Shown here: positions 25,157-32,711 of the stretch, in pieces
Layout: the number at the start of each line of letters is the position of its first letter
Numbering within the stretch: position 1 is the first letter of the stretch
From: Nitrospirota bacterium
Lineage (GTDB): Bacteria; Nitrospirota; Thermodesulfovibrionia; Thermodesulfovibrionales; JdFR-85
Assembly (NCBI GenBank): GCA_015492645.1
Contig: WGER01000022.1
Location: forward strand, 1-52,225
Direction: 5' to 3'
Length of the DNA stretch: 52,225 bases
Made by a program: the position numbers and the translations under genes
Notes under the pieces: generated by a model
Told to the model about the DNA's origin: nothing
Seen by the model: the letters and a program-made list of their open reading frames with translations, nothing else
Database searches by the model: none

Positions 25157-25947
25157 ATGATTAAAAGTCATGAATCTAAGAACAAAAAGAAAGGCCTCTG
25201 CAAATATATAGCAGGCGGTCTCGTGGCCTCGCCGTTGGAGGACTCCTTCTCTACAAAACCCTCTTCTCTCCCGGAGAAGCTCTTCACGAGAAGCCGGAGT
25301 ATAAGGGGGTGGAGGAGAGACCGGCGGTGACGGAGAGTGTTAAATCTACACATCAATCATCAGACCATCCTTATAAAGAGAAAAACAAACCCAAAAAACT
25401 AATAGAAGGTGTTAATGCATTAAGATGGTTTGATGGCAGTTTAGTTGAGGGAGAGTTTGGTGATTTCTACGGAGTAGCAAAGACATTCAGAGAAAAAGGA
25501 CACAAATCCATAATGATACTTCTTGACGAAGTGAACAGAAACCCTGATGGAAGCCTTGCATATGATATGAAAAACCCTAATCATGTGGTAGTGGCATATT
25601 ACGAAGCAGCAATAAACAAAGATTACGATGCTTTGAAACAATTGATACCGAAAGATGTTTTTGAGATAGTTAAAGAGCATGGCTGGACAAGCGTGGATAC
25701 ATATGATGAATTTATTCAAAAAGCAAGTTTCTATTATACACCACGCGGCGGTCCTCTGCATCGTCTTGAGATTAATGCTGTAAGAAAGTGGACAGAAAGA
25801 GCAGATGAAATAGTAAAATATTTTAGACAGGCTGGTTATACAGATTTAAGGGTATATGATACTGATGTTAATGAACTTCCTTTAGGAGATATAGCAATAG
25901 GCAAGGACAGTAAAACCGGAGAATACAAGGTTTTATATTATGCGTAA
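25157..25947 (+). pseudogene. Membrane-anchored unknown protein, frameshifted
   Basis: ATG 25157 (GGGGAG 7 nt upstream) opens MIKSHESKNKKKGLCKYIAG, then the frame leaves a hydrophobic helix. The helix continues in another frame as LAVGGLLLYKTLFSPGEALH and runs unbroken to 25947. The joined product is about 262 residues: a short basic N-tail, one membrane helix, a charged linker and a soluble domain (residues about 85-260, with VNALRWFDGSLVEGEFGDFY and ILLDEVNRNPDG). The break lies near 25218-25235. The soluble part alone (GTG 25309) could still be made. Family unknown. Confidence 0.5.
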
Positions 25948-25973
25948 GGTTATAAAACAGCCACTATAAATAA

Positions 25974-26114
25974 ATGCATATACCGCGATTATCTTGTCCT
26001 ATATGTCGTTCTCGCTATAATTGGAAGATCAGACGGAACAAATTGCGTTGTAGATCATGCAAGCACGAATGGTCAAACCGTAAACTCCCACTAAGATTAA
26101 CAAATGCCCGTTAA
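25974..26114 (+). pseudogene. Transposase zinc-ribbon remnant (IS1595-like N-terminus)
   Basis: A 46-residue frame reads CPICRSRYNWKIRRNKLRCR then SCKHEWSNRKLPLRLT, the zinc ribbon (CPxC...CxxC) found at the start of IS1595-type and related transposases. The rest of the transposase is absent. It ends inside the next gene, so an insertion followed by deletion probably created the junction. Confidence 0.5.
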
Positions 26115-26352
26115 GGAGGTGTATCTTTACGGTTCCTTTGCAAAGGGTGAAATTCACGAAGGAAGTGACATTGACCTGATAATCAGAGGGGACTTCAAGG
26201 AACGATTTTTTGAAAGGATTGGCAAGGTGCTTGACCTTACGGATTTACCTGTTGAACCCTTAGTATATACAGAAGATGAGTTCAGGCAGATGATAAGAGA
26301 GGGTACCCCCTTCATTTCAGAAATCATGAAGGATGCAAAGAGGTTGCTTTGA
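26104..26352 (+). pseudogene. MNT-type nucleotidyltransferase, N-terminally truncated
   Basis: The 82-residue frame starts within the core strand (MPVKEVYLYGSFAKGEIHEGSD), with GSFAKG and SDIDLII as the nucleotide and metal site. Whole proteins have some 20-30 residues before this point; here that space is taken by the transposase zinc-ribbon remnant, and no ribosome site is present. The downstream half is intact. It may be silent or yield a short product. No HEPN partner is adjacent. Confidence 0.55.
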
Positions 26353-26359
26353 TTATGTA

Positions 26360-26390
26360 AAAAACTTGCACTTACGACGTGTAAGTTTTT
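26360..26390. terminator. Bidirectional rho-independent terminator
   Basis: Arms aaaaacttgcac (26360-26371) and gtgtaagttttt (26379-26390) pair with one wobble and end in A/T tracts on both sides. It separates the plus-strand nucleotidyltransferase from the minus-strand flavoprotein gene. Confidence 0.8.
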
Positions 26391-26393
26391 GGG

Positions 26394-26963
26394 TTAAGGG
26401 CTTAGAAGCCTCTTTGCTGCCTCATAGGTGGCCCTGAGGGCCTCAGGGTGCTTCAGTACCTCACCCTTTGCGTCAATCTTCTTGAAATAGACAAACTCAT
26501 GCTCGGGCACATCTATGGTCCTGAAAAAGGCAGTCACAGTGGCATTGGATGCCTCAAAGCCTTTCTCCCGTGCCATACCACCAACCATCACTAAAAGACC
26601 CTTTCTGCCCTGTTTGTCTGTGATGGGTTGTTTCAATAGATACTTCTTGCACCAGAGGGCCTGACACCTGTCAATAAGTGCCTTGAGTTGGGCAGGCACG
26701 CCAAAGAAAAAGACCGGACTTGCCACCACCACCCTGTCCGCCTCAGAAATTGCCTCATACACCCTGTGCATGTCGTCCTGGATGATACACTCGCCTGTCT
26801 CAACACAGCCGTCGCAGTTCAGGCAGGGGGCTATCTTCATCAGAGCGGGTTTTATGACCTCTATCTCATGGCCCTCCTCTTCAAATGCCTTTATTGCCTC
26901 TTTCATAAGTATCTCAGAATTGCCGTCTATGCGGGGGCTACCGTGTATTACAAGGATAGTCAT
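26394..26963 (-). CDS. NAD(P)H-dependent FMN reductase / flavodoxin-fold oxidoreductase
   Basis: A 189-residue flavodoxin-fold protein with the FMN phosphate loop HGSPRIDGNSEILM, then a Cys string CLNCDGCVETGEC (about 47-59) and VVVASPVFFFGVPAQLK for the isoalloxazine. The Cys pattern resembles iron-sulfur flavoproteins of anaerobes, though a full compact ISF motif is not certain. Likely a cytosolic quinone, flavin or disulfide reductase. It stands between a terminator and vapC. Confidence 0.85.
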   Translation of the reverse strand: MTILVIHGSPRIDGNSEILMKEAIKAFEEEGHEIEVIKPALMKIAPCLNCDGCVETGECIIQDDMHRVYEAISEADRVVVASPVFFFGVPAQLKALIDRCQALWCKKYLLKQPITDKQGRKGLLVMVGGMAREKGFEASNATVTAFFRTIDVPEHEFVYFKKIDAKGEVLKHPEALRATYEAAKRLLSP

Positions 26964-26978
26964 TATTGTTATCTCCTC

Positions 26979-27377
26979 TTAAAATTTATAAAGTTTGAGT
27001 TTTGAAGTTCTTGATATATGAACAAAATGTTTGTCAAAAGTAAATAGTGCAAGATTATTTTCAATACATACCTGTGCAATCAGAAGGTCTATAGTTGGTA
27101 TAGTATATCCTTTCTTCTTTAATGAAAAACCCAGGTATCCTGCCTTTACAAAGGTATCCAGAGAAGGTTCCACCACATTTAATACCCTGCAAAGGTCTTC
27201 TACTATTTTTAATTCCTTACGATCCTTTGCTCCCTGTATGAGTTCCTGAACAATTACTCCAGTAGTACATGCATTATCAGATAGCAAAAGATCTTCCAGT
27301 TTTTCCTTTAAATTGCTTTGAGGATTTTTCAAAAATTCAATCCATACACAGGTATCAACCAGAACCCTATCTTCCAT
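26979..27377 (-). CDS. vapC: VapC-type PIN-domain ribonuclease toxin
   Basis: A 132-residue PIN protein with acidic residues D8 (RVLVDTCVW), E45 (VIVQELIQG), D97 (IPTIDLLIA) and D114 (LFTFDKHF). It overlaps the upstream antitoxin by 11 bp. Third vapBC pair of the window and intact. Confidence 0.88.
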   Translation of the reverse strand: MEDRVLVDTCVWIEFLKNPQSNLKEKLEDLLLSDNACTTGVIVQELIQGAKDRKELKIVEDLCRVLNVVEPSLDTFVKAGYLGFSLKKKGYTIPTIDLLIAQVCIENNLALFTFDKHFVHISRTSKLKLYKF

Positions 27378-27561
27378 GCCTTATTTTATCCCAATCCTCT
27401 GTCATCTGGAGTTTCCCTGCATGGGAAAGTATTTTCTCAATCCTCAATCTCCTTACATACTCATTAAGAGCCTTCACAACTGTCTCTGTTTTGGTTTTAC
27501 ATTTTGAGAGTCTCTGGGCTTCTCTTAAAAGTTCTTCAGGTATGTTTAATGTGGTCTTCAT
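27367..27561 (-). CDS. vapB: VapB-type antitoxin
   Basis: A 64-residue ribbon-helix-helix antitoxin (MKTTLNIPEELLREAQRLS) with a KTKTETVVKALNEYV helix and a C-tail (MTEDWDKIRHGR). It overlaps vapC by 11 bp. AAAGGAGATG supplies the ribosome site and a palindromic operator lies immediately upstream. Confidence 0.85.
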   Translation of the reverse strand: MKTTLNIPEELLREAQRLSKCKTKTETVVKALNEYVRRLRIEKILSHAGKLQMTEDWDKIRHGR

Positions 27562-27603
27562 TAGACATCTCCTTTTTAGATTATTGGATGTCTAATTATA
27601 ACA
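27561..27603 (-). promoter_or_regulatory. vapBC promoter and operator
   Basis: Perfect 9-bp arms ttagacatc (27561-27569) and gatgtctaa (27587-27595) flank the leader, next to an extended -10 TGTTATAAT on the minus strand (27603-27595). This is the usual arrangement for VapBC autorepression. Confidence 0.6.
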
Positions 27604-27612
27604 TATTAATAT

Positions 27613-27646
27613 TTCCCAGGGCAGGCATCTTTGCCTGCCCTGGGAA
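27613..27646 (-). terminator. Hairpin terminator after rubrerythrin
   Basis: A perfect 14-bp stem (ttcccagggcaggc / gcctgccctgggaa) with a 6-nt loop lies 7 bp after the rubrerythrin stop. It is followed on the minus strand by ATATTAATATG instead of a T-run. It closes the oxygen-defence cluster. Confidence 0.65.
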
Positions 27647-27652
27647 TGGTCA

Positions 27653-28147
27653 TTAATCAATCTTTTTAAACATCTCCTTCTTTGCACCACAGATGGGGCA
27701 TGTGTCAGGTGCTGAGCCCTCAACGGTGTTACCACAGACCTGGCATACATAGTAGTCAACCTCTTCGTTTTTACCGAGGTTTTCAAGGGCCTTTCTGTAG
27801 AGTTCTGCATGGATCTTTTCCACCTCATTGGCAAAGACAAAGGTCCTCCTTGCCTCGTCGTTTCCCTCTGCCTCTGCATCTTCGATCATCTGGGGATACA
27901 TATTCTGAAACTCGTAGGACTCCCCTGAGATTGCGGCCTCAAGGTTCTCCTTTGTGGATTTAATACCGCCGAGGACCCTCAGGTGGTTATGGGCATGCAC
28001 TGTCTCTGCCTCTGCTGCAGCACGGAAGAGTTTTGCCACCTGCGGGTAACCCTCCTCCTCGGCCTTCTTTGCAAAGGCCAGGTATTTCCTGTTTGCCTGA
28101 GACTCACCAGCAAATGCCTCCTGCAGGTTCTTCTCAGTCCTTGACAT
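27653..28147 (-). CDS. rbr: Rubrerythrin
   Basis: A 164-residue peroxide reductase of anaerobes. The N-terminal four-helix bundle has the diiron motifs FAGESQANRKY, EAETVHAHNHL and NEVEKIHAEL. The C-terminal rubredoxin domain has CQVCG and CPICGA. It takes electrons from rubredoxin-type partners and turns H2O2 into water in the cytosol. Last gene of the perR-led cluster. Confidence 0.96.
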   Translation of the reverse strand: MSRTEKNLQEAFAGESQANRKYLAFAKKAEEEGYPQVAKLFRAAAEAETVHAHNHLRVLGGIKSTKENLEAAISGESYEFQNMYPQMIEDAEAEGNDEARRTFVFANEVEKIHAELYRKALENLGKNEEVDYYVCQVCGNTVEGSAPDTCPICGAKKEMFKKID

Positions 28148-28200
28148 CTAACACCTCCTTCCAAATTATTAACGATGCAATGCATCCCTGTTATTGAAGT

Positions 28201-28329
28201 CTATTCTTCCCCGATCAACTCCATCGGCTGGCCACAGCAGACCAGTTCTCCACCTCCGACCTTTGTTACCACCACCTCATTGCCACAGACATTACAGCGA
28301 TACTTTTCACCAGCCTTCTTTACTGCCAT
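28201..28329 (-). CDS. dsr: Desulforedoxin-like protein
   Basis: A 42-residue protein reading MAVKKAGEKYRCNVCGNEVV then VTKVGGGELVCCGQPMELIGEE. The CxxC and CC cysteines are those of desulforedoxin and the N-terminal domain of desulfoferrodoxin, which bind one Fe(SCys)4. GAGGTGAGAGG precedes the ATG. As a separate gene beside a one-domain superoxide reductase it probably acts as small electron carrier. Confidence 0.88.
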   Translation of the reverse strand: MAVKKAGEKYRCNVCGNEVVVTKVGGGELVCCGQPMELIGEE

Positions 28330-28390
28330 CCTCTCACCTCCTCTAATAAAATATTCTTTTGAGATCACATAGTCAGTGATACTACTGAGA

Positions 28391-28798
28391 CTATCTCATC
28401 TTCTCCTTCAAGAACCTGCCGAGTGCTTTGTCCACTTTACTGATATGATCCATCCACCATTTACCAAGGAAGGCATTGGTTTCTATAAATATCAAAAGCC
28501 TCTGCCCCGAGTCATGGAGATCTTTCTTTAATTTTTGATAGGATTCTATGAAATATCTATGTTGCCTTATATGTACATCTGCTTCAGGATATTCGTATTG
28601 CTGCATCAATTTCTCCTCTGAAGAAAAATGTTCAATAACGTACTGACCAAGGAAGTCAAAGATCTCGTCAATCGCGTCTCTCCCCTTACCCTCCTTCGCA
28701 GCATCTCTGAGCATATTTATTCTTCTGAATAGTTCTTTGTGTTGATTATCAATCTCTGCTACACCTGTTTCTAATTCCTCAGTCCATTCAAGGGGCAT
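28391..28798 (-). CDS. Bacteriohemerythrin
   Basis: A 135-residue diiron O2-binding protein with the family ligands: H20 (IDNQHKELF), H57/E61 region (VIEHFSSEEKLM), HIRQHRYF and WWMDHIS. Single-domain hemerythrins of anaerobes bind O2 in the cytosol. Its place in the cluster suggests O2 capture or delivery to FprA. Confidence 0.92.
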   Translation of the reverse strand: MPLEWTEELETGVAEIDNQHKELFRRINMLRDAAKEGKGRDAIDEIFDFLGQYVIEHFSSEEKLMQQYEYPEADVHIRQHRYFIESYQKLKKDLHDSGQRLLIFIETNAFLGKWWMDHISKVDKALGRFLKEKMR

Positions 28799-28845
28799 AA
28801 TCTCCTCCTCTGTTTATTCACTTTAACAAAATAAAGATCTGTTTT

Positions 28846-28871
28846 ATCCCGGGGGCTCCTGCCCCCGGGAT
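28846..28871 (-). terminator. GC-rich hairpin after the selenoprotein peroxiredoxin gene
   Basis: An 11-bp perfect stem (atcccgggggc / gcccccgggat) with loop tcct begins 7 bp past the stop. No T-run follows on the minus strand, so it may act as partial terminator or RNA stabiliser between cluster genes. Confidence 0.55.
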
Positions 28872-28878
28872 TACATTG

Positions 28879-29502
28879 TTAATCCTGAAGGGCCTCATAG
28901 ACCCTGCCCACGAGGTCAGCCGCTGGCTTTAAGGTCCTGTCTCCTTCATCACGCCACTGGGCCGGGCATGCCTCCTCTGGGTGTTTTGACATGTAGATAT
29001 TTGCCTTTATCTTCCTCAGGATCTCATCCACACTCCTTCCCAGGTTGTAAAAGTTCACCTCTGAGTTCATTATAACCCCCTCAGGATTAATAATAAATGT
29101 ACCTCTCAGGGCGAGCCCTGTCTCCTCATCATAGACCCCAAACAACCGTGAGACCCTGCCCGTTGGATCTGCAGCCATACTAAAACGGACCCCCTCAAGT
29201 AACTTCTCATCCCTCTGCCATGCAAGGTGGACAAACTGGGTGTCAGTACTCACTGTGACTATATCCGCATTCAGTTTCTTAAACTCCTCCTGCTGCTCTG
29301 CCAGAGCAGCCATCTCTGTGGCTCACACAAAGGTGAAATCAGCAGGATAGAAAAACAACACCGTCCAGCGATTCTTCTTTTTCTGTTCAGCCATCGAGAA
29401 CTTTCCAAAATCGCCCTTCTCTGGCTCATAGGTATCCATCTCAAAATCAGGCACGCTCTGCCCTACCCGCAGGCCACAACATACCTCTTCAAATGTGGTC
29501 AT
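28879..29502 (-). CDS. Peroxiredoxin, probable selenoprotein (UGA at peroxidatic position)
   Basis: Read through one in-frame TGA (29325-29323), the gene gives a 207-residue AhpC/Prx-type peroxidase: MTTFEEVCCGLRVGQSVPDF, then FFYPADFTFVUATEMAALA, with U60 exactly where the peroxidatic Cys of PADFTFVCPTE lies, then GTFIINPEGVI and a resolving-side Cys in EEACPAQW. A SECIS-like hairpin follows the UGA at the right distance. It reduces peroxides, here presumably with rubredoxin or thioredoxin-type donors. Annotators that read TGA as stop will call only 28879-29313 and lose the active site. It lies between superoxide reductase and bacteriohemerythrin. Confidence 0.88.
29292..29310 (-). promoter_or_regulatory. 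Bacterial SECIS-like hairpin within the peroxiredoxin gene
   Basis: On the minus strand GCTGCTCT-GGC-AGAGCAGC is a perfect 8-bp stem with a 3-nt loop starting with G. The loop begins 20 nt after the UGA. Known bacterial SECIS elements have a small apical loop with a G in its first two bases some 16-37 nt after the UGA. Confidence 0.75.
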
Positions 29503-29565
29503 ACTTTACCTCCCGAAAATTTTTTCTCTGGGTCAAAGACCCCTTCATGCTGTAAAAAGACTCTA

Positions 29566-29940
29566 CTACTCCGTAATGGTTATCTCCTTTGTGGCCTCCC
29601 ATGTGCCGTGGAGATTACACCTCTCAAGGACCCTGAGGGTCGATGTCCTGTGTTTTCCTCCCTTAACTACAGTTATTGTCACCTCAGGTTGTACAAAGAC
29701 AGGTGTAAGGTCCACCCTTGCATAGAGATTCTGTCCTGAATAGAGTTCAACCCACTGGATGTGGTGTCCTTCCTCATTTGGGTGAGGAATCTCTCCCACC
29801 TTGATCTTCACCTGAAAGGGCTCTCCTGCCTTCACCGTGTCAGGACACTCAATCACAGGGGTGTGCTTCTTTTCAAGTTCGGTCTTGTTTGCCGGGTCCG
29901 CCGGCCTGTTGATGCCACAGAATAGACTCTTTTCTGCCAT
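29566..29940 (-). CDS. sor: Superoxide reductase (neelaredoxin type)
   Basis: A 124-residue class II superoxide reductase, converting superoxide to peroxide at a His4Cys iron. Visible ligands are H-containing KKHTPVIECP, GEIPHPNEEGHHIQW and RCNLHGTWE (Cys then His). It lacks the N-terminal desulforedoxin domain, which is supplied by the separate gene at 28201. The ATG at 29940 follows AGAGGAGG; a longer frame to 29976 adds only basic residues. The peroxide it makes would be removed by the neighbouring peroxiredoxin and rubrerythrin. Confidence 0.92.
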   Translation of the reverse strand: MAEKSLFCGINRPADPANKTELEKKHTPVIECPDTVKAGEPFQVKIKVGEIPHPNEEGHHIQWVELYSGQNLYARVDLTPVFVQPEVTITVVKGGKHRTSTLRVLERCNLHGTWEATKEITITE

Positions 29941-30203
29941 GATAAACCTCCTCTTCCTGGTTTTTTTAGCCTGCAAATACAGGCACTATCAAAGATTATA
30001 TCCCTGCCACGTTCTTTCACTTTTGACCATGAGTAACAGCAGTTGGTAATAGGGGTGCAATCGCATTCTCCGTTTTTCAACTCAAGGCCATTCACCCTGA
30101 AGCCTCCTGGTATCTTCTCTACCACAACTGCCATCTCGGACTCCTTATCTGGACCTAACCAGGCTTGTTTTCTGTCCCGAAACAGGACAGACACTTTAAC
30201 CAT
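29853..30203 (-). CDS. Small Cys-rich protein of unknown function
   Basis: The first 80-odd residues look real: MVKVSVLFRDRKQAWLGPDK..., then GECDCTPITNCCYSWSKVKE and FDSACICRL, with six cysteines that could bind metal. The tail after about residue 88 runs 88 bp into the superoxide reductase gene and looks like out-of-frame noise. The true end may be near 29955, with an indel in the A7 run at about 29963-29969, or the overlap may be genuine. It sits between rubredoxin and superoxide reductase, so a redox role is plausible. Confidence 0.5.
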   Translation of the reverse strand: MVKVSVLFRDRKQAWLGPDKESEMAVVVEKIPGGFRVNGLELKNGECDCTPITNCCYSWSKVKERGRDIIFDSACICRLKKPGRGGLSWQKRVYSVASTGRRTRQTRPNLKRSTPL

Positions 30204-30217
30204 TGTCTGTCTTTTGA

Positions 30218-30349
30218 CTAAACAGGCTCAAAGGCCTCCTTTGGTGCATTACATACCGGGCACGTCCAGTCATCAGGCAACTCAGAAAAAGGTGTACCTT
30301 CCTTCGCCTCATCATATACATATCCACAGACAGTGCAACGGTACTGCAT
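30218..30349 (-). CDS. rub: Rubredoxin, short-loop form
   Basis: A 43-residue protein: [20 protein letters not shown] then [26 protein letters not shown] and CPVCNA bind one iron. Most rubredoxins have 52-54 residues; this one lacks part of the loop before LPDDW, like rubredoxin domains of other oxygen-defence proteins. It lies 14 bp after FprA, its usual redox partner. Confidence 0.93.
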   Translation of the reverse strand: MQYRCTVCGYVYDEAKEGTPFSELPDDWTCPVCNAPKEAFEPV

Positions 30350-30363
30350 CTTTAAGACCTCCC

Positions 30364-31581
30364 TTATTGAAAGTTTTTATGGTATTCCTTTACAGCCCTA
30401 GCAAACTGTCTCCCAAACTCATATGCCTGGTCCATGTCTTCCATCTGTGGGCGGTACTGAACCTGAAAACCTGGTTCAACCACCTCGAGTTTCATCGCCT
30501 TAAACTGTTCATAGAGCCATTTAACGGCACCACCACCCCAGCCGTAACTGCCAAAGGCGGCAGCAATACGGTTCGTGGGCCTCAAACCCCGCAGATGGGT
30601 TATAAATTCAGCCACCGAGGGAAAGACCTCATTGTTCAGGGTTGGTGAGCCCACCAGAAGTCCCCTGGACTTCCAGAACTCTGTTATAGCCACTGACATC
30701 GGTGTGGCCCTCAGTTTTATCACCTGACAGTCCACACCTTCATCTCTCACACCCTGCATAATAGGCTGGGTGAGTATCTCTGTGCTGTGCCACATGGTGT
30801 CATAGATTATCGCAACCCTGAGGTTGGTCTTTCCTTCAGCCATATCTAAGTACATCTCCACGGGCCTCATCGGCTCTTTACGCCATATTACACCGTGATC
30901 AGGGGCTATCATTTCTATATCAAGTTCCATCTCCTGTAATTGTTTGATCTTTGACTTTATCAATTTCCCGAAGGGCATCAGGATATTTGCATAGTAGTCT
31001 ATTACTGCGTTCTCCAGTTCCGCATGGGAGGCACACTCCACAAACTCATCGTCAAATCTTGCCGTGGTGGCGAGATGCTGTCCAAAGGCATCCTGAGAGA
31101 TGAGGAGTCTGGCCTCCTTCACATAGGTCATCATGCTGTCGGGCCAGTGTAGCATCGGTGTCTCAATAAACATCAATGTATGTTTGCCGATGTTCAATTC
31201 ATCACCTGTCTTCACCTCTCTCACTTTCCAGCGAGATGTATCAAAGAACCTCTGCATCCCCTGATGTCCCCTCTTTGTGGTGTAAATGGTTGCATCAGGA
31301 CAGAGTTCCATATAGGCACCGAGTGCACCCATGTGGTCGTTCTCGATATGGTTCACAATGATGTTCTTGATCTCCTTGGGGTCAATCACTGACTTAAGCG
31401 TGGCTATCCCCACCTCTGCAAAGTCGTACTTAACAGTGTCAAGGAGAGTCACGTCCCTGTCAATAATCAGATAGTTGTTGTAGGTAGTACCATGAGGAGT
31501 AACATACCCATGAAAGTCTCTTACTGCCCAGTCAATTGCACCCACCCAATAGATATCAGGTTTGATCTGTACAGCCTTCAT
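30364..31581 (-). CDS. fprA: A-type flavoprotein FprA (rubredoxin:oxygen oxidoreductase)
   Basis: A 405-residue flavodiiron protein that reduces O2 (or NO) to water with electrons from rubredoxin. The metallo-beta-lactamase half has the diiron ligands [25 protein letters not shown] and APDHGVIW. The flavodoxin half starts near residue 255 with [12 protein letters not shown] and holds [11 protein letters not shown] and [10 protein letters not shown] for FMN. Cytosolic. It is followed at once by the rubredoxin gene. Confidence 0.96.
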   Translation of the reverse strand: MKAVQIKPDIYWVGAIDWAVRDFHGYVTPHGTTYNNYLIIDRDVTLLDTVKYDFAEVGIATLKSVIDPKEIKNIIVNHIENDHMGALGAYMELCPDATIYTTKRGHQGMQRFFDTSRWKVREVKTGDELNIGKHTLMFIETPMLHWPDSMMTYVKEARLLISQDAFGQHLATTARFDDEFVECASHAELENAVIDYYANILMPFGKLIKSKIKQLQEMELDIEMIAPDHGVIWRKEPMRPVEMYLDMAEGKTNLRVAIIYDTMWHSTEILTQPIMQGVRDEGVDCQVIKLRATPMSVAITEFWKSRGLLVGSPTLNNEVFPSVAEFITHLRGLRPTNRIAAAFGSYGWGGGAVKWLYEQFKAMKLEVVEPGFQVQYRPQMEDMDQAYEFGRQFARAVKEYHKNFQ

Positions 31582-31613
31582 CTCTTCACCTCCCTCTCGG
31601 TTTTGCGCCTCTC

Positions 31614-32108
31614 TTATCCTCCCTCAACAATGCTCAATTCTTCCCACATGAACCAGTTACCGGTGTCCTCAAGAAAGTTGTAGGTGTTGTTAAGTAATTG
31701 ATAGTGTCTCTCTTCCTCCTTGGTGAGGACCTCAAAGAGTCTCTTCTCCTTTTCATCCTCTGCCTCCCGGGCCGCCTTCTGATAGTACTCATATCCCTGT
31801 TTCTCCATCTCAAGGGCCACCCTGATAGCCTCTTTCTCGTCGGTAGTAGCAGTTATCCTCTGCATCATCTGGTCCTTCAGATCTGAAAAGACCGTCCTCA
31901 CATCACCGAGGCACTGTACACGGGGATCGATATCAAGCCCCTTCAATATCTCCTCAAGCATCCTCAGGTGTCTTGCCTCATCCCTGATAAATCCCTCAAA
32001 CATCCTTCTTCCAAGGGGATGGGATGTCTTCTGGGCCGCCTTCTTGTAAAACTTCATGGCATCCGTCTCCATCCGGATTGCCACCTCAACTGCCTTGGTA
32101 AGTGCCAT
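31614..32108 (-). CDS. Ferritin-like diiron protein (rubrerythrin-type bundle)
   Basis: A 164-residue four-helix bundle with two ExxH-type sites: METDAMKFYKKA...DEARHLRML and MEKQGYEYYQKA...EEERHYQLL. There is no rubredoxin domain. Related proteins act as peroxidases or iron-handling ferritin-like proteins. The ATG at 32108 has GGGAGG 6 nt upstream and overlaps the stop of the disrupted small gene as TGATG. Part of the perR-led cluster. Confidence 0.85.
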   Translation of the reverse strand: MALTKAVEVAIRMETDAMKFYKKAAQKTSHPLGRRMFEGFIRDEARHLRMLEEILKGLDIDPRVQCLGDVRTVFSDLKDQMMQRITATTDEKEAIRVALEMEKQGYEYYQKAAREAEDEKEKRLFEVLTKEEERHYQLLNNTYNFLEDTGNWFMWEELSIVEGG

Positions 32109-32242
32109 CACAAACCTCCCGATGCCTCTTTTACCTCAAAAACATATGCCTCGTCCACTTCGCCCATCACAATCATCTGCTTCCCTTAACAGATCGGTAC
32201 GGTATCGCCCTCGTTCAACATCCATACCTTCTTCTTTGCCAT
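32108..32242 (-). pseudogene. Small conserved-looking gene with an internal stop
   Basis: The frame MAKKKVWMLNEGDTVPIC meets TAA (32188-32186) and continues GKQMIVMGEVDEAYVFEVKE to a TGA that overlaps the next ATG as TGATG. GGAGA precedes the first ATG. The tight coupling shows that the whole 44-residue frame was once translated. Restart at an internal Met (MIVMGEV) could still serve coupling. TAA excludes selenocysteine. Confidence 0.55.
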
Positions 32243-32280
32243 TCTCCTTTTGATTTACTTATTGTTTTAGTTGTCAAGAC

Positions 32281-32697
32281 TCAGCCCTCAAGCAGACCTG
32301 AGAAGTCCCCGTGGTGCTCCTCCTCGTCTGCCAGTATCTGCTCAAAGAGCCTCTTTGTGGTGTAGTCCTTCTCTGAGTCTGCCATCTCTATTATCTGCCT
32401 GTAAAGTTCAATCGCCTCTTCTTCCGCCTGTTTATCTATCTCGATCATCTCCTTGAGGTTTTCTCCTACTGCTATAGGAGTTGGTTTTGTTGTGGGTCTT
32501 CCACCTAAGTAGGCAAGCCTTTCGGCGATCTCCTCTGCGTGCTTCATCTCAACTATAGCAATCTTCTTAAAAATACCCTTCACAGGTTCCGCATTCAGAC
32601 CTGTTGCAAGGACATGCTGCCACATATACTGCACTGAGACCTGAAGTTCCCTCGCTATCGCCTGGTTGAGCATCTCCTTCAACTTATCTGATGCCAT
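32281..32697 (-). CDS. Bacterioferritin-like ferritin
   Basis: A 138-residue ferritin-like protein: ARELQVSVQYMWQHVLATG, VEMKHAEEIAERLAYLGG, EEEAIELYRQIIEMA and ADEEEHHGDF give the Glu and His diiron ligands of the bacterioferritin family. It is slightly shorter than typical bacterioferritin (about 155). It likely oxidises or stores Fe2+ and so limits Fenton chemistry. AAAAAGGAGG precedes the start. Confidence 0.9.
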   Translation of the reverse strand: MASDKLKEMLNQAIARELQVSVQYMWQHVLATGLNAEPVKGIFKKIAIVEMKHAEEIAERLAYLGGRPTTKPTPIAVGENLKEMIEIDKQAEEEAIELYRQIIEMADSEKDYTTKRLFEQILADEEEHHGDFSGLLEG

Positions 32698-32711
32698 ATC
32701 GGACCTCCTTT

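Noticed and set aside
32108-32242. Second selenoprotein
   Set aside because: The internal stop is TAA, not TGA, and no SECIS-like hairpin follows.
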